A DNA stretch of 64,000 bases from Alicycliphilus sp. UBA6560 (GCA_002434305.1 DJJU01000006.1:972052-1036051), one strand, 5' to 3'. Positions 27,289 to 36,705 are shown, numbered from the stretch's first letter. The notes: generated by a model not told the origin, from the letters alone. Translations and numbers: made by a program.

Positions 27289-28695
27289 GTGAGCCGCCCG
27301 CGTTCGCTGCGCCGCCAGCTGCTTCTGGGCATCCTGCTGCCCACGCTGCTGTTCGTCTGCGTCAACACCTACAGCCTGCACCGCCAGGCGCTGGCCGCGC
27401 TGCACACCGCCTACGACCGCACGCTGCTGGCCTCGGCCAAGACCATCAGCGAGCAGCTGGACGTGCGCGGCTGGGACGAGCAGGCCGAGCTGCGCGCCAC
27501 CGTGCCCTACGCCGCGCTGGAGGCCTTCGAGGCCGACAACCAAAGCCGCATGTTCTACCGCGTGTCCACCCTGCAGGGCGAGCTGGTCTCCGGCTTTGCC
27601 GAGCTGCCCGTGTGGCGCGGCACCATCCCCGCACGGCCACCCTATGCGGCGCTGGTGGACTTCTACGATGCGCGCTTTCGCGGCGAGAGCGTGCGCGTGG
27701 CCGTGCTGCTGCAACCCGTGGCCAGCAGCCAGGGCCGCGGCATGGCCGTGATCCAGGTGGCCGAGACGCTGGAGCTGCGTGAGGCCGCTGCCCTGCAGAT
27801 CCTGTGGGACACGCTGGCGCGCCAGGCGCTGCTGCTGGCCGTGGTGGCCGCTGTGGTGGCGCTGGTCACGCAGCGTGCCACGCGGCCGGTGCGCCAACTC
27901 AGCAGCGACCTGCAATCGCGCGCCGAGGGCGACCTGGCCCCCATCTCCGCACCCGATGCCCCGCGCGAGCTGCAGCCGCTGATCGCCGCCACCAACGCCG
28001 TGATGCTGCGCCTGTCGCGCCTGCTGGCGCACCAAAAGCGCTTCGTGCGAGATGCCTCGCACCAGCTGCGCACGCCGCTGGCCGTGCTCAAGACCCAGGT
28101 GCAGTCCGCCCGGCGCGGCGACCTGCCGCCGGCCCAGGCGCTGCAGGAGATGGGCGACACCGTGGAGCGCGCCACGCAGCTGGCCAACCAGATGCTGGCC
28201 CTGGCCAAGGTGGAGCAGCTGCGCCAGCAGGGCCAGGTGCCCGTGGCCCGGCTGGACGAGGTGCTGCGCGAAGTCGCCCTGGAGCTGTCACCCCTGGTGG
28301 CCCAGGGCGACCTGGACTTCGGCATCGAAACCGCCGCCGCACCTGTGCGCGCCCACGACTGGATGCTGCGCGAGCTGTGCCGCAACCTGCTGCACAACGC
28401 CATCCGCCATGCGCCGGACGGCTCGGAACTGGCCGTGACGCTGCGCGCGGGCGCCGGCCAGGCGGTGCTGACCATCGCCGACGCCGGCCCGGGCATCGAC
28501 GACGAGCTGGCCACGCGGCTGTTCCAGCCGTTTTCGGCCGGCGACGTGCGCCACGGCAGCGGCCTGGGCCTGGCCATCTGCCAGGAGATCGTGCAGGCGC
28601 TGGGCGGCAGCATTGCCCTGTCCAACCGACGCCAGGGCGAGCGCGTGCGGGGCCTGGACGCCGTGGTGCGCCTGCCGCTGGCGCACCAAGGTTGA
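27289..28695 (+). CDS. tctE: Sensor histidine kinase TctE-like
   Basis: A 468-residue membrane kinase: TM segment about 12-30, periplasmic sensor about 31-175, second TM about 178-195, HAMP-like region, His258 in RDASHQLRTP, then ATPase boxes NLLHNAI, DAGPGID and GSGLGLAIC. Detects the carboxylate outside the cell and phosphorylates TctD (inference from context). Start uncertain: the GTG at 27223 overlaps the tctD stop (GTGA) and would add 22 residues; the GTG at 27289 is preferred because the added residues look like non-coding sequence. Confidence 0.9.
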   Translation: MSRPRSLRRQLLLGILLPTLLFVCVNTYSLHRQALAALHTAYDRTLLASAKTISEQLDVRGWDEQAELRATVPYAALEAFEADNQSRMFYRVSTLQGELVSGFAELPVWRGTIPARPPYAALVDFYDARFRGESVRVAVLLQPVASSQGRGMAVIQVAETLELREAAALQILWDTLARQALLLAVVAAVVALVTQRATRPVRQLSSDLQSRAEGDLAPISAPDAPRELQPLIAATNAVMLRLSRLLAHQKRFVRDASHQLRTPLAVLKTQVQSARRGDLPPAQALQEMGDTVERATQLANQMLALAKVEQLRQQGQVPVARLDEVLREVALELSPLVAQGDLDFGIETAAAPVRAHDWMLRELCRNLLHNAIRHAPDGSELAVTLRAGAGQAVLTIADAGPGIDDELATRLFQPFSAGDVRHGSGLGLAICQEIVQALGGSIALSNRRQGERVRGLDAVVRLPLAHQG

Positions 28696-28719
28696 TGGCG
28701 GCCCGGCAAAATATCCGCG

Positions 28720-29163
28720 ATGACGATACCCCCGGAATCCATGCGCCTGGACAAATGGCTGTGGTGCGCGCGCTTCTACAAGACGCGCGGCCTGGCCGTG
28801 GACGAAATCGGCCGCGGCCGCGTCACCGTCAACGGCCAAGCCGCCAAGGCCGCGCGCGAGCTGCGCGTGGGCGACACCGTGGCGCTGCGCCAAGGCCCGG
28901 TGGCACGCACCGTGGTCGTGCGCGCCCTGAGCGGCATGCGCGGCCCGGCGCCGGTGGCGCAGCTGCTGTACGAGGAGACTGCCGACAGCATCGCGGCGCG
29001 CGAGCAGGCGGCGCAGGCCCGCCGCCTGGCACCCGAGCCGGCTGACGCCTTACGCGACGGCCGGCCCACCAAGCGCGACCGGCGCAACATCGACCAGCTG
29101 CGCGGCGGCTGGGGCAGCCGCTGGAGCGCGTCGCTGGACGACGATGCATCCGGCAAATCCTGA
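28720..29163 (+). CDS. hslR: RNA-binding S4-domain protein Hsp15
   Basis: A 147-residue heat-shock protein 15 homologue. The S4 domain (MRLDKWLWCARFYKTRGLA, GRVTVNG) binds the 50S subunit carrying nascent chains; LLYEETADSIAAREQ and the basic C-terminal part match HslR. ATG at 28720; the ATG at 28741 (MRLDKW) is an alternative. Separate from tctE by 24 bp. Confidence 0.92.
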   Translation: MTIPPESMRLDKWLWCARFYKTRGLAVDEIGRGRVTVNGQAAKAARELRVGDTVALRQGPVARTVVVRALSGMRGPAPVAQLLYEETADSIAAREQAAQARRLAPEPADALRDGRPTKRDRRNIDQLRGGWGSRWSASLDDDASGKS

Positions 29164-29186
29164 CCATCCCTTCTCCTTTCTCTCCC

Positions 29187-29612
29187 ATGCAAATCACTGG
29201 CAAGTGCCATTGCGGCGCCATTTCCTACACGGCCCAGGTGGACCCCGCGCGGGTCCAGGTCTGCCACTGCGCGGACTGCCAGCAGTTTTCCGGCGCGCCC
29301 TTTCGGGCCGTGCTCCCCACGCCCGTAGAGGACGTGGCCCTTACCGGCCAGCCCCGGCACTACGTGAAGGTGGCCGAAAGCGGCAACCGCCGGGCCCAGG
29401 GCTTCTGCGCCGAATGCGGCACCCAGCTGTATGCCACCGAGGCGGACCAGCCCAAGGTGCTGAACCTGCGCCTGGGCTGCGTGAACGAGCGCGCGCAGCT
29501 GGTGCCCCAGCGGCAGATCTGGGGCGAATCGGCCATGCCCTGGCTGCCCACGCTGGCGGCGCTGCCCCTGCACGTGAAGGGCGCGGCCAGCGAGCTGCTG
29601 CCGCCCGGGTAA
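29187..29612 (+). CDS. GFA-family (DUF636) zinc protein
   Basis: A 141-residue protein with the GFA fold. Zinc-ligand motifs: CHCG (7-10), CHCADC (about 26-31) and CAECG (about 74-78). The family includes glutathione-dependent formaldehyde-activating enzymes, but most members are of unknown activity. Downstream of hslR by 23 bp. Confidence 0.88.
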   Translation: MQITGKCHCGAISYTAQVDPARVQVCHCADCQQFSGAPFRAVLPTPVEDVALTGQPRHYVKVAESGNRRAQGFCAECGTQLYATEADQPKVLNLRLGCVNERAQLVPQRQIWGESAMPWLPTLAALPLHVKGAASELLPPG

Positions 29613-29736
29613 CGTCGCCGCCGCCCGGCTGTCGCCCAGGAGGCAGCACGCCGGGCCGCGCTGCCCTACGGTCGGCGGCGCGCGGGGCCGGGGCCGCCGC
29701 GCTGCCACCCACCCCTGCCAAGGAGGCGCTTTTCCG

Positions 29737-30060
29737 ATGATCAAGGTCACCGTCCTGTACCGCTGGCGCGAAGGCGCCCGCTTCGACCACGACTACTACC
29801 ATGGCGCGCACATGCGCATCGCCCGCCAGGCCCTGGGGCCGCTGGGCCTGGCGCGGCTGGAGAGCGACCGCGCGCTCTACCCCGGCCAGCCGCGCCCCGG
29901 CCAGGTCGTCGCGCTGACCAGCGCCTACTTTCCCACGCTGGAGCAGGCGCAGGCTGCCGCCCGGCAGTCGGCGCCGGTGCTGATGGCCGACATTCCCAAC
30001 TACACCGACATCGAGCCCGAGTCGTACCTCGCCCAGGTGGCGGCGCACGCCCTGCCCTGA
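29737..30060 (+). CDS. EthD-family protein
   Basis: A 107-residue dimeric alpha+beta barrel protein of the EthD type (VTVLYRWREGARFDHDYY, HMRIARQALG). Members help ring-opening or ether-degrading enzymes; here the role is unknown. SD AAGGAGG lies 10 nt upstream of the ATG. A short gap separates it from the GFA gene. Confidence 0.8.
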   Translation: MIKVTVLYRWREGARFDHDYYHGAHMRIARQALGPLGLARLESDRALYPGQPRPGQVVALTSAYFPTLEQAQAAARQSAPVLMADIPNYTDIEPESYLAQVAAHALP

Positions 30061-30106
30061 GCCTGGCGGCCACGCGCCGGCATGCCGACTACGGGCGCGG
30101 CGTCCG

Positions 30107-30850
30107 TCACCCGGCGGCCGGCGGCGCCGGCGCGGCGCGCTGGCGTTCGTCGCGCTCGATCCGGCCGTCGACCAGCGTCACCGTGCGGTCGCACTGGGCG
30201 GACAAGCGCGGGTCGTGCGTCACCATCAGCACGGCGCAGCCGAACTCGCGGTTGAAGCGGCGAAACAGCCCGAAGACGTCCGCGGCGGACTGGCTGTCCA
30301 GGTTGCCGGTGGGCTCGTCGGCCAGCAGCAGGGCCGGCTGCATGACCAGCGCCCGCGCCACGGCCACGCGCTGCTGCTGCCCGCCCGAGAGCTGGTCGGG
30401 CTTGCGCTGCTCGTACCGCGCCAGGCCCACTTCGTGCAGCAGGTGGCGCGCGCGCTCCGTGTCCTGCGGCGTGGGCCGTCCCCGGGCCACCATGAGCGGC
30501 ATCAGCACGTTCTCCAGCGCCGTGAAGGCCTGGATCAGGTAATGGAACTGGAAGACGAAGCCGATGGCATGGCCGCGCAGCGCCGTGCGGCGCATATCGG
30601 GCATGTCGCGCGTGGGCTCACCCAGCAGGTAGAGCTCGCCGGACGTCGGCCGGTCCAGCAAGCCGATCAGATTGAGCAGCGTGCTCTTGCCTGAGCCGGA
30701 GGCGCCCACCAGCGCCGCGAAGTCACTACGCTGCAGGCGCAGGTCCAGCCCGTGCAGCACCTCCACCTCCGTGGGCTTGCCGACGTTGTAGCTTTTCTTC
30801 AGCTCCTGCAGGCGCAGGACTTCCTGGCTGGCGGCGGTGTGCTCAGACAT
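30107..30850 (-). CDS. ABC transporter ATP-binding protein (LolD/MacB-like)
   Basis: A 247-residue ATPase: Walker A GASGSGKST, Q-loop FVFQFHYL, signature LSGGQQQR, Walker B LLLADEP and H-loop VMVTHD. Overlaps the permease gene (30843-30850), so co-translated. With the permease and the membrane-fusion protein it forms a MacAB-like exporter lacking a nearby outer-membrane gene. Confidence 0.94.
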   Translation of the reverse strand: MSEHTAASQEVLRLQELKKSYNVGKPTEVEVLHGLDLRLQRSDFAALVGASGSGKSTLLNLIGLLDRPTSGELYLLGEPTRDMPDMRRTALRGHAIGFVFQFHYLIQAFTALENVLMPLMVARGRPTPQDTERARHLLHEVGLARYEQRKPDQLSGGQQQRVAVARALVMQPALLLADEPTGNLDSQSAADVFGLFRRFNREFGCAVLMVTHDPRLSAQCDRTVTLVDGRIERDERQRAAPAPPAAG

Positions 30851-32045
30851 GGCGGATGGCCTCGGCCGGGTCGAGCGCGGCGGCGCGGCGCGCCGGCACC
30901 GCCGCCGACAGCACCCCGGTCACCGTGGCCAGCGCGGCGGCCAGCACCAGCAACCAGGGGCTCATGGGAATGGGAAACAGCTTCGGGCCCAGCACGTTAA
31001 AGGCCGTGACCAGCCCATAGCCTGCTGCGCCCCCCACCAGGGAGCCCACCAGGCCGAACACGGCGCCCTGGATCAGGAACACCCGCAGCATCTGCTGGCG
31101 CGTCGTGCCCATGGCACGCAGGATGCCGATGTCGCGCGTGCGCTGCACCACGCTCACCGACAGCACGCTGGCGATGCCCAGCGCCACGCTCAGCGCCACG
31201 AACAGGCCGATCATCTGCGTGGACAGGCTTTGCGAGCGCAGGGCGTTCATCAGCTGGGCGTTGGTTTCGATCCAGCTCTCCGCGCGCAGCCCGGTCAGGC
31301 GCGCCAGCCGGGCGGCCACGTCCTGCGCCGCGAAGATGTCGCGCACCTTGACATCGATGCCGGTGGCTGCGCCCGGCAGCTCCAGCAGCGACTGCACCTG
31401 CTTCATGTCCAGGTACAGGTAGCGCGCGTCCAGCTCGCGCACGCCCAGCTCGAAGATGCCGGCGACGTTGACCACGCTCTCGCGCCCCTGGCCCCCGTCC
31501 ACACGCACCTTGTCGCCCACGCGCACGCCCAGGTCGGCGGCCAGCTGCCGGCCGATCACGGCGTCGCCCGCGCCGATGCGGAAGGTCCCGGCCACGAGCT
31601 CGTCCTGCACGGCGATGATGCGCCGGTAGCGCTCCGGGTCGATGCCCAGCAGCGCCACCGGCAGCAGTGCCTCGCCCCGGCGCACGAAGGCCGGCCCCGA
31701 CACCACGGGCGACACGGCCGTGAGCTGCGGCAGCGTTTCCAGCACGTCGCGCACCTGCTGCCAGTTGTTGATCGAGCGCAGGCGCTGCGCGCGCTGGGTC
31801 TCCAGCACCAGCTGCGTGGTGCCGGGCGGCGGGAGCACGATGAGGTTGCGCTCCTGCGGCGGCTGGATCTTGATGTGGGGCTGCGTGCCCAGGGTGCGGT
31901 CGATGATGTTCTGCTGCAGCCCGGTGATGAGCGCGCTCAGGAACACCAGCACGGCCACGCCCACGCCGATGCCCACGAGGATCAGCACGCTTTGCGTCCG
32001 GCCCTCGCGCAGGAACTTGGTGGCGATGGTCCATTCAGCCCACAT
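30843..32045 (-). CDS. ABC transporter permease (FtsX/MacB-like)
   Basis: A 400-residue permease: one N-terminal TM (about 18-42), a large periplasmic MacB_PCD domain, and three C-terminal TMs (about 285-310, 335-360, 370-390). Marks: RDIGILRAMGTT and the C-terminal VPARRAAALDPAEAIRHV. Pairs with the ATPase and the adjacent HlyD-type adaptor. ATG at 32045. Confidence 0.93.
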   Translation of the reverse strand: MWAEWTIATKFLREGRTQSVLILVGIGVGVAVLVFLSALITGLQQNIIDRTLGTQPHIKIQPPQERNLIVLPPPGTTQLVLETQRAQRLRSINNWQQVRDVLETLPQLTAVSPVVSGPAFVRRGEALLPVALLGIDPERYRRIIAVQDELVAGTFRIGAGDAVIGRQLAADLGVRVGDKVRVDGGQGRESVVNVAGIFELGVRELDARYLYLDMKQVQSLLELPGAATGIDVKVRDIFAAQDVAARLARLTGLRAESWIETNAQLMNALRSQSLSTQMIGLFVALSVALGIASVLSVSVVQRTRDIGILRAMGTTRQQMLRVFLIQGAVFGLVGSLVGGAAGYGLVTAFNVLGPKLFPIPMSPWLLVLAAALATVTGVLSAAVPARRAAALDPAEAIRHV

Positions 32046-32060
32046 GGCGTCGGCCCGTCG

Positions 32061-33281
32061 TCAGTCCAGCTGCACAGGCAGCTCCTTGCGCGTGGCCAGG
32101 CCCGCATCGCGCGCGGGCGGCTGGCGCGGCTCGACGCGCACGCGCTGGCCTGGCTCCAGCGCGGCCTGCCCGTCGGCCAGCACCCAGTCGCCGGCCTGCA
32201 GCCCCTCGGTGACCTCGGTCTGCGCCAGGCCGCGCAGCCCCAGCCGCACCTGGCGCTGCGCCGCGCGGCCGTCCTGCACCACCCACAGCCGGGCGTGCTC
32301 GCCCTGCAGCGCGGCAAGGGCGTCGTTGGGCACCACCAGGGCACGCTCGCGCCGGCCCGTCTCCACGTTCACGGACACCGTCATGCTCTGACGCAGGAAG
32401 TCCGGCACCGGCTCGACGGCCAGGCGCACGTCCACCGTGCCGCGCTGGGCGTCCACGCTGGGCGCGATGAAGTCCACGCGGGCGGGGAACGGCCGTGTGG
32501 GAAAGGCGTCGGCGATGGCCAGCGCCGGCTGGCCGACGGCCAGCACTTCGAGGTTCTTCTCATCCACCGCCACCAGCAGTTCGGTGGCGCCGCTGCGCGC
32601 GATCTCAAACAGCACGCGGCCGGGCTGCACCAGGTCGCCGGGCTCGGCATTGCGGGTGAGCACCGTGCCGGCGACCTCGGCGCGGATGGTCGTCTTGTCC
32701 AGCTGGGCCTGGGCGCTCGCCACGCGGGCGCGGGCCGCGGCCTCGGCCGGGTTGCCCGCCTGCAGCGCGCGGGCGTTCAGCTGTGCCTGCGCGGCGGCCG
32801 TGCGGGCGACGGCTTCGGCCTGCAGGGCCTGCTCCAGCTCCTCGCGCGCGATGGCCTGCCGGGCAAATAGCGCCTGGCGGCGCTGCGCCTCGCGGCGGGC
32901 CTGCTCCAGCCGCACCTGGGCCTCGGCCAGGCGCGCCTGCGCCTGCGGGCGCGTGGACTGCTGCAGCTCGGCCAGGGCGGCCTGGGCCTCGCGCAGCGCG
33001 GCCTGCAGGTCATCGGCCCGCAGCACCGCCAACACGTCGCCCGGCTGCACCCGGTCGCCCTCGCGCACGCGTCGCTCGACCAGCACCCCCGTCACCGCGC
33101 TGCCCACCTGCGCACGCGACACCGCCGCCACCTGCCCCGTGGCAACCACCGTCTGCACCAGCGGCCCGGCCGTGACCTGATAGCCGGGCAGGAGCGGGCC
33201 GCGCAGGGCGCGCACGCCCAGCCAGGCCAGCGCGGCCAGGACAAGCACGGCGGCCGCTGCGGCCCACCAGCGGCGCTTCAT
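32061..33281 (-). CDS. Efflux periplasmic adaptor (HlyD/MacA-like)
   Basis: A 406-residue membrane-fusion protein with an N-terminal TM (about 7-24), a biotinyl-lipoyl-like domain (VQTVVATGQVAAVSRAQVGS), a long coiled-coil (about 100-200, repeated EAQAALAELQQ), and a C-terminal beta-barrel (VPDFLRQSMTVSVNVETGRRE). First gene of the exporter operon. The open frame extends far upstream but the start at 33281 (MKRRWWAAAAAVLVLAAL) fits the anchor. Confidence 0.92.
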   Translation of the reverse strand: MKRRWWAAAAAVLVLAALAWLGVRALRGPLLPGYQVTAGPLVQTVVATGQVAAVSRAQVGSAVTGVLVERRVREGDRVQPGDVLAVLRADDLQAALREAQAALAELQQSTRPQAQARLAEAQVRLEQARREAQRRQALFARQAIAREELEQALQAEAVARTAAAQAQLNARALQAGNPAEAAARARVASAQAQLDKTTIRAEVAGTVLTRNAEPGDLVQPGRVLFEIARSGATELLVAVDEKNLEVLAVGQPALAIADAFPTRPFPARVDFIAPSVDAQRGTVDVRLAVEPVPDFLRQSMTVSVNVETGRRERALVVPNDALAALQGEHARLWVVQDGRAAQRQVRLGLRGLAQTEVTEGLQAGDWVLADGQAALEPGQRVRVEPRQPPARDAGLATRKELPVQLD

Positions 33282-33554
33282 GGGCAGCACCTGCGCAGTC
33301 CCGGCCTGCAGCCGGCATTCAATGAAAAAAGGAGAGGCATCGTCGTTGGGCTGGGGTCTGCCGGGGGCGTGAGAACAGCACGGCAGGCACGTTGCCCCTG
33401 CTGAGCTGCGGCGCGCGAGCCGGCTCACGGTGCAGTCTCGCACACCCTGCACGGGGCCGGGCCTGCCAGGACCGCACCGACCACCCCGTGCGTTGCTTGG
33501 ACCCTGCACGTCATACCCGGCTGCCAGCCCCAACGGCCTTGAAGAAAGCCAAAA
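33282..33554. other. Intergenic region between exporter and toxin-antitoxin module
   Basis: About 270 bp of non-coding sequence between the divergent adaptor gene and the antitoxin gene. No repeat or RNA gene seen; promoters for both directions probably lie here. Confidence 0.4.
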
Positions 33555-33571
33555 TGGCGCAAAATGCGCCA
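33555..33571. promoter_or_regulatory. Palindromic operator before the antitoxin gene
   Basis: TGGCGC-AAAAT-GCGCCA, a perfect 6-bp inverted repeat around a 5-bp centre, just upstream of the antitoxin ribosome binding site (AAGGAG at 33574-33579). A likely site for autoregulation by the antitoxin, as is usual for RHH-type modules. Confidence 0.6.
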
Positions 33572-33587
33572 CAAAGGAGTCTTCGCC

Positions 33588-33908
33588 ATGGCCCAACCCG
33601 CTTTTTCCTCCGTCAAGTTGCCCGGCTCCCTGGTCGAGCAGGCGCGCCAGGCCGCGCAGCCGCTGCGCCGCTCGGTCGCCAGCCAGATCGAATACTGGGC
33701 CACGCTCGGCCAGATCGTCGAGCACACCGGCCTGAGCGTGCAGGACGCGCGCGCCGCCATCGAGCAGTACGAGGCCGCCGCCGCGCAGGCCACGGCGCCC
33801 GTGTCGGTGGACGCGCTCACCGGCCGCCTGCTGGCCGCACAGGCGCGCGGCACGCTCGCCGAGCGCGTGCGCGAGGTGGTGCGCGAGAACCAGTCGCGCG
33901 CCCGGTGA
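33588..33908 (+). CDS. ParD-like antitoxin
   Basis: A 106-residue protein with an N-terminal ribbon-helix-helix-like stretch (FSSVKLPGSLVEQARQAAQP, RSVASQIEYWATLG). This resembles the ParD-like antitoxins (DUF3423 type) found beside zeta-type kinases. Start ATG 33588 with AAGGAG 8 nt upstream. Its stop overlaps the GTG of the toxin gene (GTGA). A palindromic operator lies upstream. Confidence 0.8.
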   Translation: MAQPAFSSVKLPGSLVEQARQAAQPLRRSVASQIEYWATLGQIVEHTGLSVQDARAAIEQYEAAAAQATAPVSVDALTGRLLAAQARGTLAERVREVVRENQSRAR

Positions 33909-34531
33909 CGCACGCCTCCGCCGCCGCCACGGCGGCGCCCTGCTGGCTGCACCTGCTGGCCGGGCCCAACGGCGCGGGCAAGTCCACGCTGTACCGCGCG
34001 CTGGTGCGCGAAGGCATCCTGGGCCCGCCGCTTCCGTTCGTGAACGCCGACCTGCACGAGCAGGCACAGCTGCAGCACATCGCCGATCCGCACGAGCGCT
34101 CGCTGGCCGCCCGCGCCTGGGCCGACGCACGGCGCGCGGCGCTGATCGAAGCGCGCACCCCGTTCGCCAGCGAGACGGTGTTCTCCCACCCCTCCAAGCT
34201 GGAATTGATGGAGCACGCCCAAAGCCGCGGCTTTACCGTCGCCCTGCACGTGGTGGCGCTGGACGACCCGCACCGCCTGCTCGAGCGCGTGGCCCAGCGC
34301 GTGCGCGAGGGCGGCCATCCGGTGCCGCCCGAACGCATCCTGGCGCGCTACCCGCGCACGCTGGCGCTGCTGGCGCAGGCGGTGCGCCGGGCCGACGTGG
34401 CCTATCTGTATGACGGCGCCGACGTGCAAGCAGGCGGCCCGCAGCTGGTGGCCGTGCGCACGGCGGCCGGCGCGACCGCGCTGGCGACGCCCCTGCCGCC
34501 TTGGGCGCGGGCCATGCTGCAGGCAGGCTGA
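33905..34531 (+). CDS. Zeta-toxin-family kinase
   Basis: A 208-residue P-loop protein: Walker A AGPNGAGKST (about 19-28), then FVNADLHEQA and a helical stretch with ASETVFSHPSKLELM, the pattern of the zeta/PezT toxin fold. Known zeta toxins phosphorylate UDP-N-acetylglucosamine and block cell-wall synthesis; whether this one does is inferred. GTG start overlaps the antitoxin stop. A repeat copy follows the gene. Confidence 0.82.
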   Translation: MTHASAAATAAPCWLHLLAGPNGAGKSTLYRALVREGILGPPLPFVNADLHEQAQLQHIADPHERSLAARAWADARRAALIEARTPFASETVFSHPSKLELMEHAQSRGFTVALHVVALDDPHRLLERVAQRVREGGHPVPPERILARYPRTLALLAQAVRRADVAYLYDGADVQAGGPQLVAVRTAAGATALATPLPPWARAMLQAG

Positions 34532-34547
34532 GGACGCGCGGTTTGGC

Positions 34548-34605
34548 ATAAAAACAGGCTCCAGCCCTTGTGCAGCAAGCGCCGGCAGCTCTTTTTTCAG
34601 GAGCG
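34548..34605 (-). repeat. Dispersed palindromic repeat, copy 8
   Basis: Reverse orientation. ATAAAAACAGGCTCCAGCCC, TTGTGCAGCAAGCGC, CGGCAGCTC. Starts 16 bp after the toxin gene. Confidence 0.9.
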
Positions 34606-34722
34606 ACTTGATCAGCCTCGCCAGGGCGCAACGGGCGACCCCGCGGCGGCCGCACGCCGTATGCTGGCGCGCCGGCAACCCTGGGGTGCCGGCCTGCCGC
34701 CACACCCTCAAAGGTCTGTTCC

Positions 34723-36171
34723 ATGTCGCTGCTGCTGCACCTGTCGCCCCTGCTGCTGGTCATGCTGGCCCTTATGGTGCTGCGCCGCCCACCACTGCAG
34801 GCGGCGCTGGCCGGCTGCCTGCTGGCCCTGCTGCTGTGGGCGCTGGGCGCCGCGCGGCCCCTGCAGGGCGCGGACCTGGGCGCGGCAGCGCTGGACACTG
34901 CGCTGCTGCTTGCCATCACCGCCAGCGTCATCGTGCCAGGCCTGGCCTTCGTCATCGCCATCGAGCGGCTGGGAGTGAACCAGGCACTCAGCCAGTCGGT
35001 GCAAGCGCTGGCGCTGCCGCGCGCAAACCAGGTCCTGCTGGTGGTGCTGGGGCTGGGGCCGCTGCTGGAGTCGATGACGGGCTTCGGCGTGTCCATGGTG
35101 GCTACCGTGCCGCTGCTGCTGGCACTGTTCGCGCGGCCGGTGGCGTTGCGCCTGGCTCTGGTCGGCATGGCCATCATGCCGTGGGGCACGCTGGGGTTGG
35201 CGACGGTGGTCGGGGCCTCGCTGGCCGGGCTGGCGCCCGAGGCGCTGGCGGCCGACACGGCGCTGGTCAGCGCCCCGGTGTTCCTGGCCGTGGCGGCGCT
35301 GTCGCTGTGGTGGACCGGGGCGCGTGGGGCCCGGGCCTGGCTGGCACTGGCCGTGCACGGCACGCTGTTCCTCGCCGTGCTGTGGGCGCTGAGCCGCGCC
35401 ACCGGGCCCGAGGTGGCGGGCGTGGGCGCCGGCCTGGCCGTGGTGCTGGCCGTGCTGGCACCCTCCTGGCTGGCCCGCGCCCGCGGCGCCGCCTGGCCGC
35501 ACGCCGCCTGGCCCTACCTGGCACTGATCGCCTGCGTGGTACTGCTGAAATGGGTGACTCTGCTGACCCGGCTTGACGAGCGCTGGACGGTGGCCGGCGC
35601 GGCCGTGGTGTGGAAGCCCCTGGCCTCGCCCGGCATCGCCCTGGCGGCGGCCCTGGCGTGGGTCTGGCTACGCCGGAGTCGCACACTGCAGGACGCCGCG
35701 CACCCGCCCCTGGCCCGCGCCCTGGGCGCGCGGGCGGCGCGGCCGCTGGTCACCATCGCCTGCTTCCTGGCGCTGTCGCAGATGATGGTCAAGGGCGGCT
35801 TCCTGGACGGCCTGACGCATTCGCTGGCCGCCCTGCCGCCCCTGGCCGTGGCGCCGGCGGTGGGGCTGATGGGAGCACTGTCGGGCTACATGACGGGCTC
35901 CACCCTGGGCGGCAACGCGCTGTTCATGCCGGCCATCGCGCTGCTGCCCGAGGGCGGGCGGGCGCTGCTGGCGGCGTTGCAAAACAGCGCGGCAGGACAT
36001 GCGGCCATGGGCTCCATCCCGATCGCCATGGTGGTGCTGGGCCTGGCCCGCACCACGCCGGACGAGGAAGGCCGGCTGGTGCGCTTCGGCTTCCTGCTGG
36101 CCTGCATGAACGCGGCCCTGGTGGCGCTGACCGCAGTGGCCGTACTGGCATTGCAGCCGGGCCGCTGGTGA
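34723..36171 (+). CDS. L-lactate permease family protein
   Basis: A 482-residue membrane protein with about 12-14 hydrophobic segments. It carries the LctP motif LESMTGFGVSMV (about 108-120) and a related second-half motif GALSGYMTGSTLGGNALF. The family takes up L-lactate or glycolate with protons. It is somewhat short compared with the usual 530-560 residues. ATG at 34723. Confidence 0.9.
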   Translation: MSLLLHLSPLLLVMLALMVLRRPPLQAALAGCLLALLLWALGAARPLQGADLGAAALDTALLLAITASVIVPGLAFVIAIERLGVNQALSQSVQALALPRANQVLLVVLGLGPLLESMTGFGVSMVATVPLLLALFARPVALRLALVGMAIMPWGTLGLATVVGASLAGLAPEALAADTALVSAPVFLAVAALSLWWTGARGARAWLALAVHGTLFLAVLWALSRATGPEVAGVGAGLAVVLAVLAPSWLARARGAAWPHAAWPYLALIACVVLLKWVTLLTRLDERWTVAGAAVVWKPLASPGIALAAALAWVWLRRSRTLQDAAHPPLARALGARAARPLVTIACFLALSQMMVKGGFLDGLTHSLAALPPLAVAPAVGLMGALSGYMTGSTLGGNALFMPAIALLPEGGRALLAALQNSAAGHAAMGSIPIAMVVLGLARTTPDEEGRLVRFGFLLACMNAALVALTAVAVLALQPGRW

Positions 36172-36224
36172 GGCTGGGCACAATGCGCGGCAATTTTTGT
36201 CAACGCCCTGGCGCCCTTCTTTCC

Positions 36225-36683
36225 ATGCTCTACAACGCCCTGAAACTGCTGCACGTGCTGTCCATCATCGTTTGGGTGGGCGGCATGGTGTTCGCCCACT
36301 TCTTCCTGCGCCCGGCCGCGCAGGCACTGCCACCGGCCCAGCGGGTGCCGCTGATGCACGGCGTGCTGCAGCGCTTCCTGGGCGCGGTGGCCGCGGCCGT
36401 GGTGGTGGTGCTGACCACGGGTCTGGCGATGATCGGCATGGTCAGCGTGGGCTCGGGCGGGGGCTTTGCCATGCCGGCGGACTGGCACTTCATGATCGGC
36501 GTCGGCCTGTTGATGATGGCCATCTTCGGCTACCTGTACTTCGCCGTGCTGTCACGCTTGGATGCGGCCGTCGCCGCCGGCGACTGGGCCGCGGGCGGCG
36601 CGGCGCTGGCGCGCATGCGCACCTGGGTGGGCGTGAACTTGGTGCTGGGCACGGCCATCGTGGCGGTCGTGCTGCTGTGGTGA
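36225..36683 (+). CDS. CopD-like membrane protein
   Basis: A 152-residue inner-membrane protein with four hydrophobic segments and early His residues (KLLHVLSIIVWVGGMVFAHF). This resembles the CopD/DUF2269-type proteins; a role in copper or haem handling is possible but not shown. ATG at 36225 fits the first TM. 53 bp after the lactate permease. Confidence 0.8.
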   Translation: MLYNALKLLHVLSIIVWVGGMVFAHFFLRPAAQALPPAQRVPLMHGVLQRFLGAVAAAVVVVLTTGLAMIGMVSVGSGGGFAMPADWHFMIGVGLLMMAIFGYLYFAVLSRLDAAVAAGDWAAGGAALARMRTWVGVNLVLGTAIVAVVLLW

Positions 36684-36705
36684 GGTAGCTCTCCGCTACC
36701 CTTTT

